The notes below the pieces were generated by a model, which saw nothing but the letters and a program-made list of their open reading frames with translations, did not search any database and was not told the origin of the DNA. A stretch of DNA of 50,584 bases from NCBI GenBank assembly GCA_023953775.1, contig JAMLJD010000026.1, forward strand, positions 1-50,584, given 5' to 3'. The translations under genes were made by a program, and so were the position numbers. Below, one piece after another: positions 38,330 through 46,453 of the stretch; position 1 is the first letter of the stretch, and every line of letters starts with the position of its first letter. The stretch is from Rhizobiaceae bacterium. GTDB lineage: Bacteria; Pseudomonadota; Alphaproteobacteria; Rhizobiales; Rhizobiaceae.

Positions 38330-38668
38330 ATGGCCGGAAGCATTCAGACACAGGTGGCGCGGCTCGACGAGCGGCTTAATTCGATCGACCGCTCCATGGC
38401 GGCCGTGCTCGACGAGATGAAGGCGGCGAGAGAGAGCCGAAAGAAGGTCTACGAATCGCAAAAGGCCACCGGCCGCGAGATCATCCACATTCATCATCGG
38501 CTCGACGCGGTGGAAAAGAGCGTCGACGCGATCCGGCCGACGACGGAGGAATACAAGCTGGGGCGCAACAATGTCGTCTTCGCCGGCAGGCTCGGCCAGA
38601 CGCTCTGGTCGGTCGGCAAGGCGCTGCTTTCCGCGGCCGCGGGCGCCGCCGCCGCCTGGTCGCGCTGA
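38330..38668 (+). CDS. Phage coiled-coil membrane-associated protein (DUF1515-like)
   Basis: A 112-residue protein: a heptad-rich N-terminal helix (QVARLDERLNSIDRSMAAV), a basic middle, and an Ala-rich hydrophobic C-terminus (VGKALLSAAAGAAAAW). It resembles the DUF1515-type proteins found in rhizobial prophages, function unknown. Start at 38330 has a GGGGGACAGG ribosome site. Eleven bases after the tiny membrane peptide, within the same cassette. Confidence 0.6.
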   Translation: MAGSIQTQVARLDERLNSIDRSMAAVLDEMKAARESRKKVYESQKATGREIIHIHHRLDAVEKSVDAIRPTTEEYKLGRNNVVFAGRLGQTLWSVGKALLSAAAGAAAAWSR

Positions 38669-38736
38669 CGGGCCGCCCGCCGCCGTGACGAAATCCGCGC
38701 CGGGCGGTTCCCGGCATTTTGAGAAGGAGAAGACCG

Positions 38737-38949
38737 ATGACGGTCCGAGCGAAATTCATGTGCAGCGGCAAGGAAGGGACCACGGTGTTTTTTCACACCG
38801 TCTATTCCGAAGACATCCAGTCGGAGGATGGACGTTTCACCAAGGCGACCCCGTGGGACGAGTTCCGGATGACGGTCGACAACCCGAACGCCGCGATCCA
38901 GTTCGAGCCGGGAAAGAGCTACTATCTCGACTTCTCGCCCGCCGGATAG
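38737..38949 (+). CDS. Hypothetical phage protein (70 aa)
   Basis: A 70-residue protein, probably a small beta-sheet fold (VRAKFMCSGKEGTTVFFHTV, then IQFEPGKSYYLDFSPA). Similar short proteins are common near phage lysis genes but no family can be named. The ATG at 38737 follows GAAGGAG closely. It is the last gene of the cassette and is followed by a terminator. Confidence 0.7.
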   Translation: MTVRAKFMCSGKEGTTVFFHTVYSEDIQSEDGRFTKATPWDEFRMTVDNPNAAIQFEPGKSYYLDFSPAG

Positions 38950-38972
38950 ATCGGCCGCACGTCTCTAGAAGC

Positions 38973-39002
38973 GCCCCGCTGCCGAGGGTGGCGGGGCTTT
39001 TT
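38973..39002 (+). terminator. Intrinsic terminator of the lysis cassette
   Basis: GCCCCGC (38973-38979) pairs with GCGGGGC (38991-38997), with further internal pairing, followed by TTTTT. It lies 24 bases after the 70-aa gene. Confidence 0.88.
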
Positions 39003-39137
39003 CGCCCGCCCGGCCGACGGGCGGCCCGGAGTTGCCACTCCGGTACGGCGGCCTGATCTTGGCAGATCTCCGCCCGGCAAGCCCGAAAGGACAATTGCCG
39101 CACCCGCCGCCCACGAAGGGCGACACCAGAATGCGGC

Positions 39138-39995
39138 ATGATCCTGAAAGAATTCCTGATGCAGGAGGCATTTCCGTTCCAGACCCTGACGCCGGTCGCG
39201 CCGCCCGCCGGCTATATCGGCGGCAAGAAACAGCTTGCGCAGCGCATCGCATCGATCCTCGAGCAGATCCCGCACCGCCAATATGCCGAGGTGTTCGTCG
39301 GCATGGGCGGTGTGTTCGTTCGCCGGCGGCTCGTGCCGAAGGCTGAGGTGATCAACGACCGCTCCGGCGACGTCGTGACGCTGTTCCGGATCCTGCAGCG
39401 GCACTATCCGCAGTTCATGGACACGCTGAAATTCCAGGTCACGTCTCGCCGCGAATTCGAACGGCTGGCGGCTTGCGACCCGTCCACCCTGACCGACCTC
39501 GAGCGCGCGGCGCGGTTCATCTATCTTCAGCGGCTTGCCTTTGGCGGCAAGGTGACCGGCCGCAATTTGGGGGTCGACCAGAACGGGCCGGCGCGCTTCA
39601 ATCTCAACACGGTGGGATCTGTCCTCGAAGAGGTGCATGAGCGTCTGGCGCGCGTCGTGATCGAGAATCTCGACTGGCGGGCCTTCCTCGAGCGCTATGA
39701 TCGCGAAGACGTGCTCTTCTACCTCGATCCGCCCTATTTCGGAAACGAGGGCGACTATGGCGCAGGCGTCTTCTCGCGCGGCGACTTCGCCGACATGGGT
39801 GCAACGCTCAAGGGTTTGAAGGGACGCTTCGTACTCTCGCTCAACGACCGTCCGGAGGTGCGCGAGACATTCGCGGCGTTCAACATTGTTCCAGTACCGC
39901 TGACCTACACGATTTCCGGGGGTCGGCCCAAGGATGTCGGCGAGGTGATCATCCTCGATCGCAAGGAGCCTGCTCCGGCCAATCTGCCAGCATAA
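39138..39995 (+). CDS. D12-class DNA adenine methylase (Dam-like)
   Basis: A 285-residue N6-adenine DNA methyltransferase. The SAM-binding motif is GYIGGKKQLAQRI near residue 25 and the catalytic DPPY box is FYLDPPYFGNEG near residue 195; EVFVGMGGVF and VINDRSGDVV also match the D12 class. The start may be 39138 or the ATG at 39159, which has GAAAG upstream. No restriction enzyme gene is adjacent, so it is a solitary prophage methylase, probably protecting phage DNA. It converges on the 81-aa gene three bases away. Confidence 0.88.
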   Translation: MILKEFLMQEAFPFQTLTPVAPPAGYIGGKKQLAQRIASILEQIPHRQYAEVFVGMGGVFVRRRLVPKAEVINDRSGDVVTLFRILQRHYPQFMDTLKFQVTSRREFERLAACDPSTLTDLERAARFIYLQRLAFGGKVTGRNLGVDQNGPARFNLNTVGSVLEEVHERLARVVIENLDWRAFLERYDREDVLFYLDPPYFGNEGDYGAGVFSRGDFADMGATLKGLKGRFVLSLNDRPEVRETFAAFNIVPVPLTYTISGGRPKDVGEVIILDRKEPAPANLPA

Positions 39996-39998
39996 GGA

Positions 39999-40244
39999 CT
40001 AGATCTTCTTCGCGCGGCGGATGGCGGCCTCGGTTTCCTCGTTGACCTCGATCGTCCGCGCATGCGCCTCGGCAAGCGCGATCATCGCGAGCGCGATATC
40101 CATGCCGTCCCAGCCGGCGGCTACAAGCCTCTCGGCCAGCGCCTGATACTCAGGCTCGAGCCGCTCCTGGCAGAGCATCTCGAAGTTAGGGTGGTCGCGC
40201 GGCGGCGGCGTTGGTCGATCTCCACTCACCGGTCGGCCCGCCAT
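39999..40244 (-). CDS. Hypothetical helical protein (81 aa)
   Basis: An 81-residue, mostly helical protein (YQALAERLVAAGWDGMDIAL, AMIALAEAHARTIEVNEET). Function unknown. Its start at 40244 overlaps the end of the zinc-ribbon fragment by 19 bases, so the two were translationally coupled in the original phage or island. Confidence 0.65.
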   Translation of the reverse strand: MAGRPVSGDRPTPPPRDHPNFEMLCQERLEPEYQALAERLVAAGWDGMDIALAMIALAEAHARTIEVNEETEAAIRRAKKI

Positions 40245-40506
40245 GCGTCATAGCCAGTCGGCGGGCTGCGGCTCAATGAAAGCCGCTTGCCCCTGCATCT
40301 CGAGCAGCGAAGCTTCGGGACGAGATCGCCGGCAAGGCTGGAATGGCCCGCGCCGAGCTTCTCGATCAGTGCGTCGAGGTTCAGTTCGGCGCGGTGCCGG
40401 CACTCGGGGTTGTTGCAGTAGGCCGTCAGCGTGTAGCGGTTGTCTCGCGTCGCGCCGAGGCTGTCGATACGTATCCGGCCGGACTGATCTGTCAATCGGC
40501 TCGGAA
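40226..40506 (-). pseudogene. Zinc-ribbon protein, 5' end removed by IS21
   Basis: About 90 codons of a small protein with two cysteine pairs (CNNPEC and CSRC) around the helical segment AELNLDALIEKLGAG, a zinc-ribbon layout seen in hypothetical proteins of rhizobial mobile regions. The N-terminal codons are missing at the IS21 boundary (about 40,506). It is followed by the overlapping 81-aa gene. Confidence 0.65.
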
Positions 40507-40629
40507 TGGGGACCCTGGATCGGCGTGCAAACGGGACCCCTTTTGGGGGCACGACGGTAAGCGCCCGACCGGGTGGAGCTGGTCGGGGATGCGCAGCCCG
40601 GTCGGGCGCGTTGGTTAGGCTCCCCGGCT

Positions 40630-41364
40630 TTAGTTTTGAGAGCGGTTCTTGAAGCGCCAGGATTCGTTGCCGGTCTCGATGATCTCGCAGTGGTGTGTGA
40701 GGCGGTCGAGCAGTGCCGTGGTCATCTTGGCGTCGCCGAAGACGGCTGGCCACTCGCCGAAGGCGAGGTTGGTGGTGACGATGATCGAGGTCCGTTCGTA
40801 GAGCCGGCTGATCAGGTGGAAGAGCAGTTGCCCGCCAGCCTGGGCGAAGGGAAGATAGCCGAGCTCGTCGAGCACGGCGAAGTCGAGCCGGGTCAAGTAA
40901 TCGGCGATGCGTCCCTGCTTGCCGGCGCGATGCTCGGTCTCGAGGCGGTTGACCAGATCGACGACGTTGAAGAAGCGGCCGCGGGCGCCACTGCGGATGA
41001 GTGCGCGGGCGATCGCGATGGCCAGATGCGACTTGCCGGTTCCGGTGCCGCCGATGAGGACGGCGTTGCGCTGGTCGGCAATGAAGGCACCGGTGGCGAG
41101 GTCGCGGACCAGGGCCTCGTTGACGGGCGTGTCGGCGAAGTCGAAGTCGTCGATGTCCTTGGCCAGCGGCAGCTTGGCGACGGTGAGTTGGTATTTGATG
41201 GACCGGGCCTGCTTCTCGGCGATCTCGGCCGACAGCAGGTCGCCGACGACCCTCGGCGGCTCGTGCTGGCGCTTGATGGCGGTGGCCATGATCTCGTCGT
41301 AAGCGCCGCGCATGCCGTAGAGCTTCAACGTTCCCATCAGGTCCAGAACCTGGGTGCGTTCCAT
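40630..41364 (-). CDS. istB: IS21 helper ATPase IstB
   Basis: A 244-residue AAA+ ATPase of the DnaC type that assists IstA in target choice and strand transfer. Walker A is GGTGTGKSH at residues 105-113 and Walker B is [11 protein letters not shown]; sensor motif VTTNL follows. Its start overlaps the istA stop by one base (TGATG), so it is coupled to istA. Confidence 0.95.
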   Translation of the reverse strand: MERTQVLDLMGTLKLYGMRGAYDEIMATAIKRQHEPPRVVGDLLSAEIAEKQARSIKYQLTVAKLPLAKDIDDFDFADTPVNEALVRDLATGAFIADQRNAVLIGGTGTGKSHLAIAIARALIRSGARGRFFNVVDLVNRLETEHRAGKQGRIADYLTRLDFAVLDELGYLPFAQAGGQLLFHLISRLYERTSIIVTTNLAFGEWPAVFGDAKMTTALLDRLTHHCEIIETGNESWRFKNRSQN

Positions 41365-42872
41365 CAGCTTGCCCTCCTGAGGCTGTCGTAGCGAGCGCAG
41401 TCGGCCTGCGGCTCGTGAGCCAGGCGAAGCGCATCCGGGGTGAGGATGGTGACGGCCGGCGCCGGATCGCGCCGGCGGGCCAGGATGTTGAGGATGACGG
41501 CGGACGAGCAGACGTTCTCGGCGAGCGCCTGCTGGCAGGCAGCCTCGACGGCGTCGAGACCGTCGGACAGCACCGTCGTCAGGATCGCCACCATCTGCCG
41601 GTCACCATCGTCGGCGGCCTTCAGCCTGCGCCGCACCCGCTCCATTCCCGGCGGCAGCTCCCAGCCCTGGAACGGCGCACCATTGCGCAGCGCGCCGGGC
41701 TTGCGGGCCAGAACCGGAACGTAATGCCATGGATCGTAGATCGTCTGGTTGCGGCCGAACGAGCGGGCATGTTCGCCCACGATCGTGCCGTCCTGGCGGA
41801 TGACGATGCGATCGGCATAGGCATGGATCTCGACAGGCCGGCCGACCGCGGTCGACAGCACCGAGTATTTGTTGTTGTCGAAGCGCACGGTGCAGGTCTT
41901 CGACACCGAGGCGGGAACGGTGTGGAATCCGTCGAAGGGACCGCGATACTCCACCAGCTTGGCGCGCTCCTCCTCGAACACCTCCCAGATCGTGCGCTCC
42001 GGCTGGTCGACATGGCGGTGGGCCCTGGCGTAAGCGACACACTTGTCGAGCAGCCAGGCGTTCAGCTCCTCGTAGCTCTTGAAGCGCAGCCTGGGCGTGA
42101 AGAAGCGCTCGCGCACAAGACCGACCTGGTTCTCGACCTGACCCTTCTCCCAGCCCGACGCCGGCGTGCAGGCGACAGGCTGGACCAGATAATGGCTGCA
42201 CATCTGCAGGAAACGGCGATTGTATTGCCGCTCCTTGCCGACGAAGACCGTCTCCACCGCCGTCTTCATGTTGTCGTAGATGCCGCGCGTGCAGGCGCCG
42301 CCGAAGAAGGCGAAGGCCCGGTCGTGGGCGTCGAACACCATCTCCTGCGTCTCGCGCGGATAGGCCCTGACGAACATCATGCGGCTGTGGCAGAGCCGGA
42401 CATGGGCGACCTTCACGGTCACGGTGACGCCGCTGATCAGGACGATCTCGTGGCTCCAGTCGAACTGGTAGGCGTCGCCCGGGGGATAGAACAGCGGCAC
42501 GTAGGCCTCGGCCATTGCCGCACCGCGAGCCTTCTCCCGGCCCTTGGCGTAGCGCCGGATCGCGTCGTAGCTGCCCTCGTAGCCCAGCGCCCGCAGTTCC
42601 TCATAGATGCGGATCAGCGTCAGCCGCTCGCGCTTCTGCTTCGCGTCGTTGCCGTCCAGCAGGGCATCGAGCTGCATCTGCCATGGGCCGATCTTCGGCT
42701 TCGGCTGGTGCTGACGCTCATACCGGAACTCGGTCGCATCGGAACGAAGCACCTTGCGGACCACCTTCCGTGATATCCGCAACTCACGGCAGATCTCCTT
42801 GATCGACTTCCCCTGAACCAGCGACAGCCGACGTATCTTCGCAATCGTCTCCACGACCAACATCCAAAACAA
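41364..42872 (-). CDS. istA: IS21 transposase IstA
   Basis: A 502-residue DDE transposase. An N-terminal helix-turn-helix ([20 protein letters not shown]) binds the terminal repeats. The catalytic triad appears as Asp138 (FDWS), Asp200 (IYDNMKTAV) and Glu247 (GQVENQVG). A C-terminal Mu-type beta-barrel follows. It is full length with no disruption and so is potentially active. Confidence 0.95.
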   Translation of the reverse strand: MFWMLVVETIAKIRRLSLVQGKSIKEICRELRISRKVVRKVLRSDATEFRYERQHQPKPKIGPWQMQLDALLDGNDAKQKRERLTLIRIYEELRALGYEGSYDAIRRYAKGREKARGAAMAEAYVPLFYPPGDAYQFDWSHEIVLISGVTVTVKVAHVRLCHSRMMFVRAYPRETQEMVFDAHDRAFAFFGGACTRGIYDNMKTAVETVFVGKERQYNRRFLQMCSHYLVQPVACTPASGWEKGQVENQVGLVRERFFTPRLRFKSYEELNAWLLDKCVAYARAHRHVDQPERTIWEVFEEERAKLVEYRGPFDGFHTVPASVSKTCTVRFDNNKYSVLSTAVGRPVEIHAYADRIVIRQDGTIVGEHARSFGRNQTIYDPWHYVPVLARKPGALRNGAPFQGWELPPGMERVRRRLKAADDGDRQMVAILTTVLSDGLDAVEAACQQALAENVCSSAVILNILARRRDPAPAVTILTPDALRLAHEPQADCARYDSLRRAS

Positions 42873-42962
42873 ATGCCTCCGATCAAACCGGAGGCAGTGT
42901 GAAACACCTGCCGTTACAGGGGTCCCTTTTGGATGCCGATCACCCCTGAAACGGGGTCCTTA

Positions 42963-43024
42963 TTCCACGCCGAAACACAGGTGACCGAGCCGCAGCGGCC
43001 GGTGCACAGGACAAAAACGTTCAT
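42963..43024 (-). pseudogene. N-terminal fragment of a sulfotransferase, cut by IS21
   Basis: The minus-strand ATG at 43024 has a strong GAGGAGGG ribosome site. The first codons read VFVLCTGRCGSVT, the PAPS-binding loop typical of sulfotransferases (family form CTGRCGSTxF). After 21 codons the frame enters the IS21 end. The remainder of the gene is not present on the other side of the element, so it was deleted. Confidence 0.65.
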
Positions 43025-43317
43025 CGAAGCAGCCCTCCTCGAAAAATTGTAGCCGGGCTCGCGCTGTTTTGACAAGGCAGGCAGTTGCTAGAGGAGCGTC
43101 AGCTTCGACGGCAAGTTGACGCTCCTGCTGCCTGTGCCGCTGCATCGAGGACATGAACATAACCCGCCAGTCTTTGATGGGCACGTCGGCATTAACTCTC
43201 TTCCATAACATGGCAGTAGTTCTCCTGTCCGTCATTGCCGACAGGGTGGCGGGGTTGGAGGCCCGCTCTGCATGTGTTATGGGAGCGACCAAATATGATG
43301 TGATCGAAGGAGCAGGG
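43025..43317. promoter_or_regulatory. Divergent region between two sulfotransferase remnants, with a long hairpin
   Basis: A 293-base gap between divergently oriented sulfotransferase-like genes. It contains a two-part inverted repeat at 43078-43134: outer arms CAGGCAG and CTGCCTG, inner arms AGGAGCGTCA and TGACGCTCCT, with a 15-base loop. No T-run follows, so it is not a simple terminator. It may be a regulatory leader or the mark of a former mobile repeat. The open frames here have no ribosome sites. Confidence 0.5.
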
Positions 43318-43873
43318 ATGAAAGTCGTTTGGCCCACGCGCAGCAGAACTGGGAGCCAATTCGTCTGGGGGCTTACTGCAGCACTTTACGGCCCTTCTAG
43401 ATTGCGAACTCGGGCTCGAATAAGCGGAGCCCGCAGTGACGATTCTAAAAAGGAACAGAAGCAGCGGGAGTTCTCGGTAGAATCCGACATAGAATACCTT
43501 ATATCCAATGGTATTGTCGCGATGAAATACGAAGATCCTGGAAATGATGACTTCGTACTAAAGGTTGCTGAGACGTGGCCTAATTGTAAATTTATCTGCT
43601 CCTACCGACCACTTTCCGAAGTCATAACAAGTCATTTCAACGAATCGAACGTCTGCACTCTATACACCCTTGGGTTCCATCTTTCGAGCAACGATACAAG
43701 CAGCTTTGCGCCGAGACCTCTAAAAGAGCCCCCCTCTGATCTTGGGGACACCTGCGCTGCGTCATTATGAGAGACATGAACATGTCAAGCTGTCCTTGAA
43801 GATTGTCATGGGCTGTGATGCCTCAAAAACGGATTTCTCACTGGCCAAACCGATTTGGATTTCGGTCAGGTAG
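43318..43873 (+). pseudogene. Sulfotransferase-like protein, frameshifted in a C-run
   Basis: The ATG at 43318 has GAAGGAGCAGGG upstream. The start (WPTRSRTGSQFVW) resembles the phosphosulfate-binding loop of sulfotransferases, and SYRPLSEVITSHF resembles the 3'-phosphate-binding segment with its conserved Arg and Ser. The first frame stops at 43770, but from about 43,724 another frame reads on (LGTPALRHYERHEHVKL to a stop at 43871-43873) as a plausible C-terminus. The switch falls at a run of six C (43729-43734), so one base gained or lost there would account for it. About 185 residues if repaired. Less GC-rich than the core. Confidence 0.55.
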
Positions 43874-43934
43874 TCGTCGGTTCTAGGAACAGGGCATGTA
43901 AATATGCGGAAGGTTTATCATACAAGAGTTGTTA

Positions 43935-44552
43935 ATGCAGATTTCCATTGATCGATCAGACCGCGAGCGTCTTTCATTCACCCTCACACCCGACGAAACT
44001 GATGCCGTTCCGCCGTTGCCGGAGGTATCGTTTCGAGGTGAGCACCTGAATAAGGTCCGGCCCGATCGTCTTGCTCTGATGGCCTACCTCATTGCAAAGC
44101 CGTTCATAGGAAACGAACTGACATTGGTCGGGGCAGGATTTCCAGCGTACATGGCTGCTGCGATTCGAGAGGATTTTGCTGAACACGAACTCTTTCCTAG
44201 CCCTCTCGAGAACCAACCGAAGCGAATCGTGTTTGGAGAGGCGAGGCTGCAGGAATGGGCGTTCTGCACTTCGAGCCAGCCCCAGCATCAGGAGCGCTTG
44301 TCGGTGTGCAGAACGCCCTATGGTTATAATTTGAGCGGCTTTTCGCAGGGCTCTCATCCGCTCCGTTCCAATCTCCGTTTCTTCTGCTCCTTTTCAGAAA
44401 GTGAGGCAGCCGGCCGTGAGCGAGGCATCCTTGCGGTGATGATATGCGATGTGTTCGACGCCTATCGGTTGGTCCTGGAAAGGGAAGAGAGTTCGGGTCT
44501 GACTGGAATTTTGAATCTTCTTTCCTTGGTGGGGATGAGCCGTGCAGACTGA
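43935..44552 (+). CDS. Unknown protein of the glycan island (205 aa)
   Basis: No family recognised. The first 100 residues alternate short strands and helices (VRPDRLALMAYLIAKPF), faintly like residues 56-75 of the QueC-like protein at 35.4-36.6 kb, but the ATP-binding motif is missing. The middle has two Cys near residue 112-126. The ATG at 43935 is preferred to a TTG two codons earlier. Its end overlaps the GTG start of the glycosyltransferase by 11 bases, so the two are coupled. Confidence 0.65.
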   Translation: MQISIDRSDRERLSFTLTPDETDAVPPLPEVSFRGEHLNKVRPDRLALMAYLIAKPFIGNELTLVGAGFPAYMAAAIREDFAEHELFPSPLENQPKRIVFGEARLQEWAFCTSSQPQHQERLSVCRTPYGYNLSGFSQGSHPLRSNLRFFCSFSESEAAGRERGILAVMICDVFDAYRLVLEREESSGLTGILNLLSLVGMSRAD

Positions 44553-46437
44553 TTCATCTAAGCCTGCTGTTTCCGTCGTTGTCTGCTTTCGGGACTGGGG
44601 CCTCGACAAGCTTCTTGCGAACGTGAAGCTTCACCTTGTCAATTCAAGCCCGTTGGAAACGGAAGTCATCGTCTCTGATTATGGCTCGGCCGAACCGGAT
44701 ATTATCAGACAACGCGTCGAAGAGGCGGGAGGGCGCGTTGTCCGGAGCAATACAGCCCATATGCCATGGAGCCGGGCGGCAGCTCTCAACGCGGGCGTCG
44801 AGGCGGCTAGGGGCGAGGTGATCATAACCACCGACGCCGATATACTTTTTTCACCTCAATGTTATTTTGACGCACTTGATGCCGTGCGCCGCAATCCTGA
44901 CGCCCTCTATCTCGTACAGTGCAGAGATTTGCCGTCGTCTCATGACGTCGCCTTTTTTGAGAACATCCTCGCCACCGGCCATGCGATCGATTTCGAGGAA
45001 CTCGATGGCGTCTCAACACTGCGCCCCCGTTGGGGAATGGGCGGTTTTGCAGCCTTTGGGCTGGAAGCCTTTTTCCGTTTGAATGGTCTCGACGAACGGA
45101 TGAAAATCTGGGGCGCTGAGGATAGTGATTTTGCCAAGCGTTTCCGACTAAATCGGATGCCGGTGCGTTGGATGAGCCGAAATGGAACCGTCATATTTCA
45201 TGTTTGGCACGAGTCCAGCCAGAAGCAGGCAAATGAGAACGAGGAGACCCGGAAAGCTGTCAATTCAAACAAAAGAATATACACTGACGATCATACGCCG
45301 GTTCGGAATCTGCGCAGGATTTTCAGATATTCGAATCCTCTAATATCAATTGTAATACCTGCTTACCGCCGCCCCGAATTTCTTCGGCAAACTCTTCAAT
45401 CATGTCAGGCGCAAACGTTCTCCAACTTTGAGGTCATTGTTGTCGAGAATGGGGATTCAGATGTCTGCGCCGAAGTCTGCCAATCATTCGCCGATCCGCG
45501 CTTTCGCTATATCAAGACCGGGAAAGCCGGTGCGTCTGCCGCGCGCAACATCGGAAACAGCGAAGCGCGTGGACGCTACATAGTCATTCAGGACGATGAC
45601 GATATGATGGTCTCTACGCGGCTGGAGAGTCATCTAGCGGCTTTGAATGGAGGGCGATTTCACGGCACCTACTGCGGCTGGATCGACTTCAATGAAGAAA
45701 GGCAATCGCCCGAAGGCTTCCATCCTGGGAAAGAACATTCCTTCGCAGCCATGTTGGCACAAGGGCGGGTTATAGTACACGCTGGTTTGATGATTGAATC
45801 ATCTATACTTCGCTCTTACAGATATGATGAAAGCCGTTCTGCTGGAATTGACTTTGCATTACTTTTCTTTCTTTCTTATCAAGGCCTTCGGCTCGCACAT
45901 ACTAGGAGTTTCGGCCTCCTGCGGCGTATTCATGATAGAAATATGACTTCGGAACAGAGTGCGGTTCAAAAAGAATCAGCCGTATTGGGCGTCAAGAACA
46001 TTACGCAACACCTGAGTAAAGCTGAGTTGAACGAGCTTAGGAAAGTTGGAAAGCAAGCGTCATTGCTCTCATGTGACAATACAGAGAGTGCCGTCGCGGA
46101 GCTGAATCTATATTTTTCCGGCAAGGCACCACCCGCGCAAGTTCCTGAACCTTTGGATATTCTCGGGGCAGGTCTGCCAGCCCGGGATAGAAGCCAAAAG
46201 CTTTTGCAGGCACGCCAGACGCAAGAGCGGGCTTACGAAAAATGGAATGCCGTGCGGGCAGAGTCGGGTGTGCCGCGCAACCAGCCAACATATGATCGTA
46301 TGATCGCGACTAGTCAGCACCTGTCCCGTCGGCTTTATGCGGAAGAATCAAAACAGCTCACTATGCTTGCCGACGAGGTGCGGAGACTTTCGACCCAGCG
46401 GGATTCCAGACATAGAGACGGGCAAGGTCAGCCGTGA
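44542..46437 (+). CDS. Two-domain GT2 family glycosyltransferase
   Basis: A 631-residue cytoplasmic protein with two GT-A domains. The first (residues about 8-235) has VSVVVCFRDWG, the metal-binding TTDADILF near residue 98 and a chondroitin-polymerase-like ending (WGAEDSDFAKRF). The second (about 268-480) has ISIVIPAYRRPEF, GASAARNIGNSEA and QDDDDMM near residue 351. The C-terminal 150 residues are helical and charged. No membrane helices. Such double enzymes add two different sugars or polymerise a disaccharide. The start is a GTG with GGGGATGAG upstream, overlapping the previous gene. It converges with the methyltransferase gene. Confidence 0.88.
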   Translation: MQTDSSKPAVSVVVCFRDWGLDKLLANVKLHLVNSSPLETEVIVSDYGSAEPDIIRQRVEEAGGRVVRSNTAHMPWSRAAALNAGVEAARGEVIITTDADILFSPQCYFDALDAVRRNPDALYLVQCRDLPSSHDVAFFENILATGHAIDFEELDGVSTLRPRWGMGGFAAFGLEAFFRLNGLDERMKIWGAEDSDFAKRFRLNRMPVRWMSRNGTVIFHVWHESSQKQANENEETRKAVNSNKRIYTDDHTPVRNLRRIFRYSNPLISIVIPAYRRPEFLRQTLQSCQAQTFSNFEVIVVENGDSDVCAEVCQSFADPRFRYIKTGKAGASAARNIGNSEARGRYIVIQDDDDMMVSTRLESHLAALNGGRFHGTYCGWIDFNEERQSPEGFHPGKEHSFAAMLAQGRVIVHAGLMIESSILRSYRYDESRSAGIDFALLFFLSYQGLRLAHTRSFGLLRRIHDRNMTSEQSAVQKESAVLGVKNITQHLSKAELNELRKVGKQASLLSCDNTESAVAELNLYFSGKAPPAQVPEPLDILGAGLPARDRSQKLLQARQTQERAYEKWNAVRAESGVPRNQPTYDRMIATSQHLSRRLYAEESKQLTMLADEVRRLSTQRDSRHRDGQGQP

Positions 46438-46453
46438 GGCTTTTCCAACTGGG

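Larger units (their letters stand above)
40507..42962 (-). mobile_element. IS21-family insertion sequence, complete
   Basis: About 2,456 bases with intact istA and istB on the minus strand. Both ends, read inward, begin GGAAT, two bases, GGACCC and contain further matching blocks (GATCGGC, then CAAA and GGGACCCC), the multiple terminal repeats typical of IS21. The flanks show no target duplication, and they belong to different genes (a zinc-ribbon protein on the left, a sulfotransferase on the right), so DNA between them was probably lost. Confidence 0.9.

Noticed and set aside
39138-39995. Restriction-modification system around the adenine methylase
   Set aside because: No endonuclease gene lies on either side; neighbours are small phage genes and IS21.
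35015-40506. Gene transfer agent or complete prophage
   Set aside because: No portal, capsid, terminase or integrase genes are present; only tail, lysis and methylase remnants remain.
41415-42773. A 452-codon open frame antisense to istA
   Set aside because: IstA carries the DDE triad and HTH; the antisense frame has no recognisable motif.
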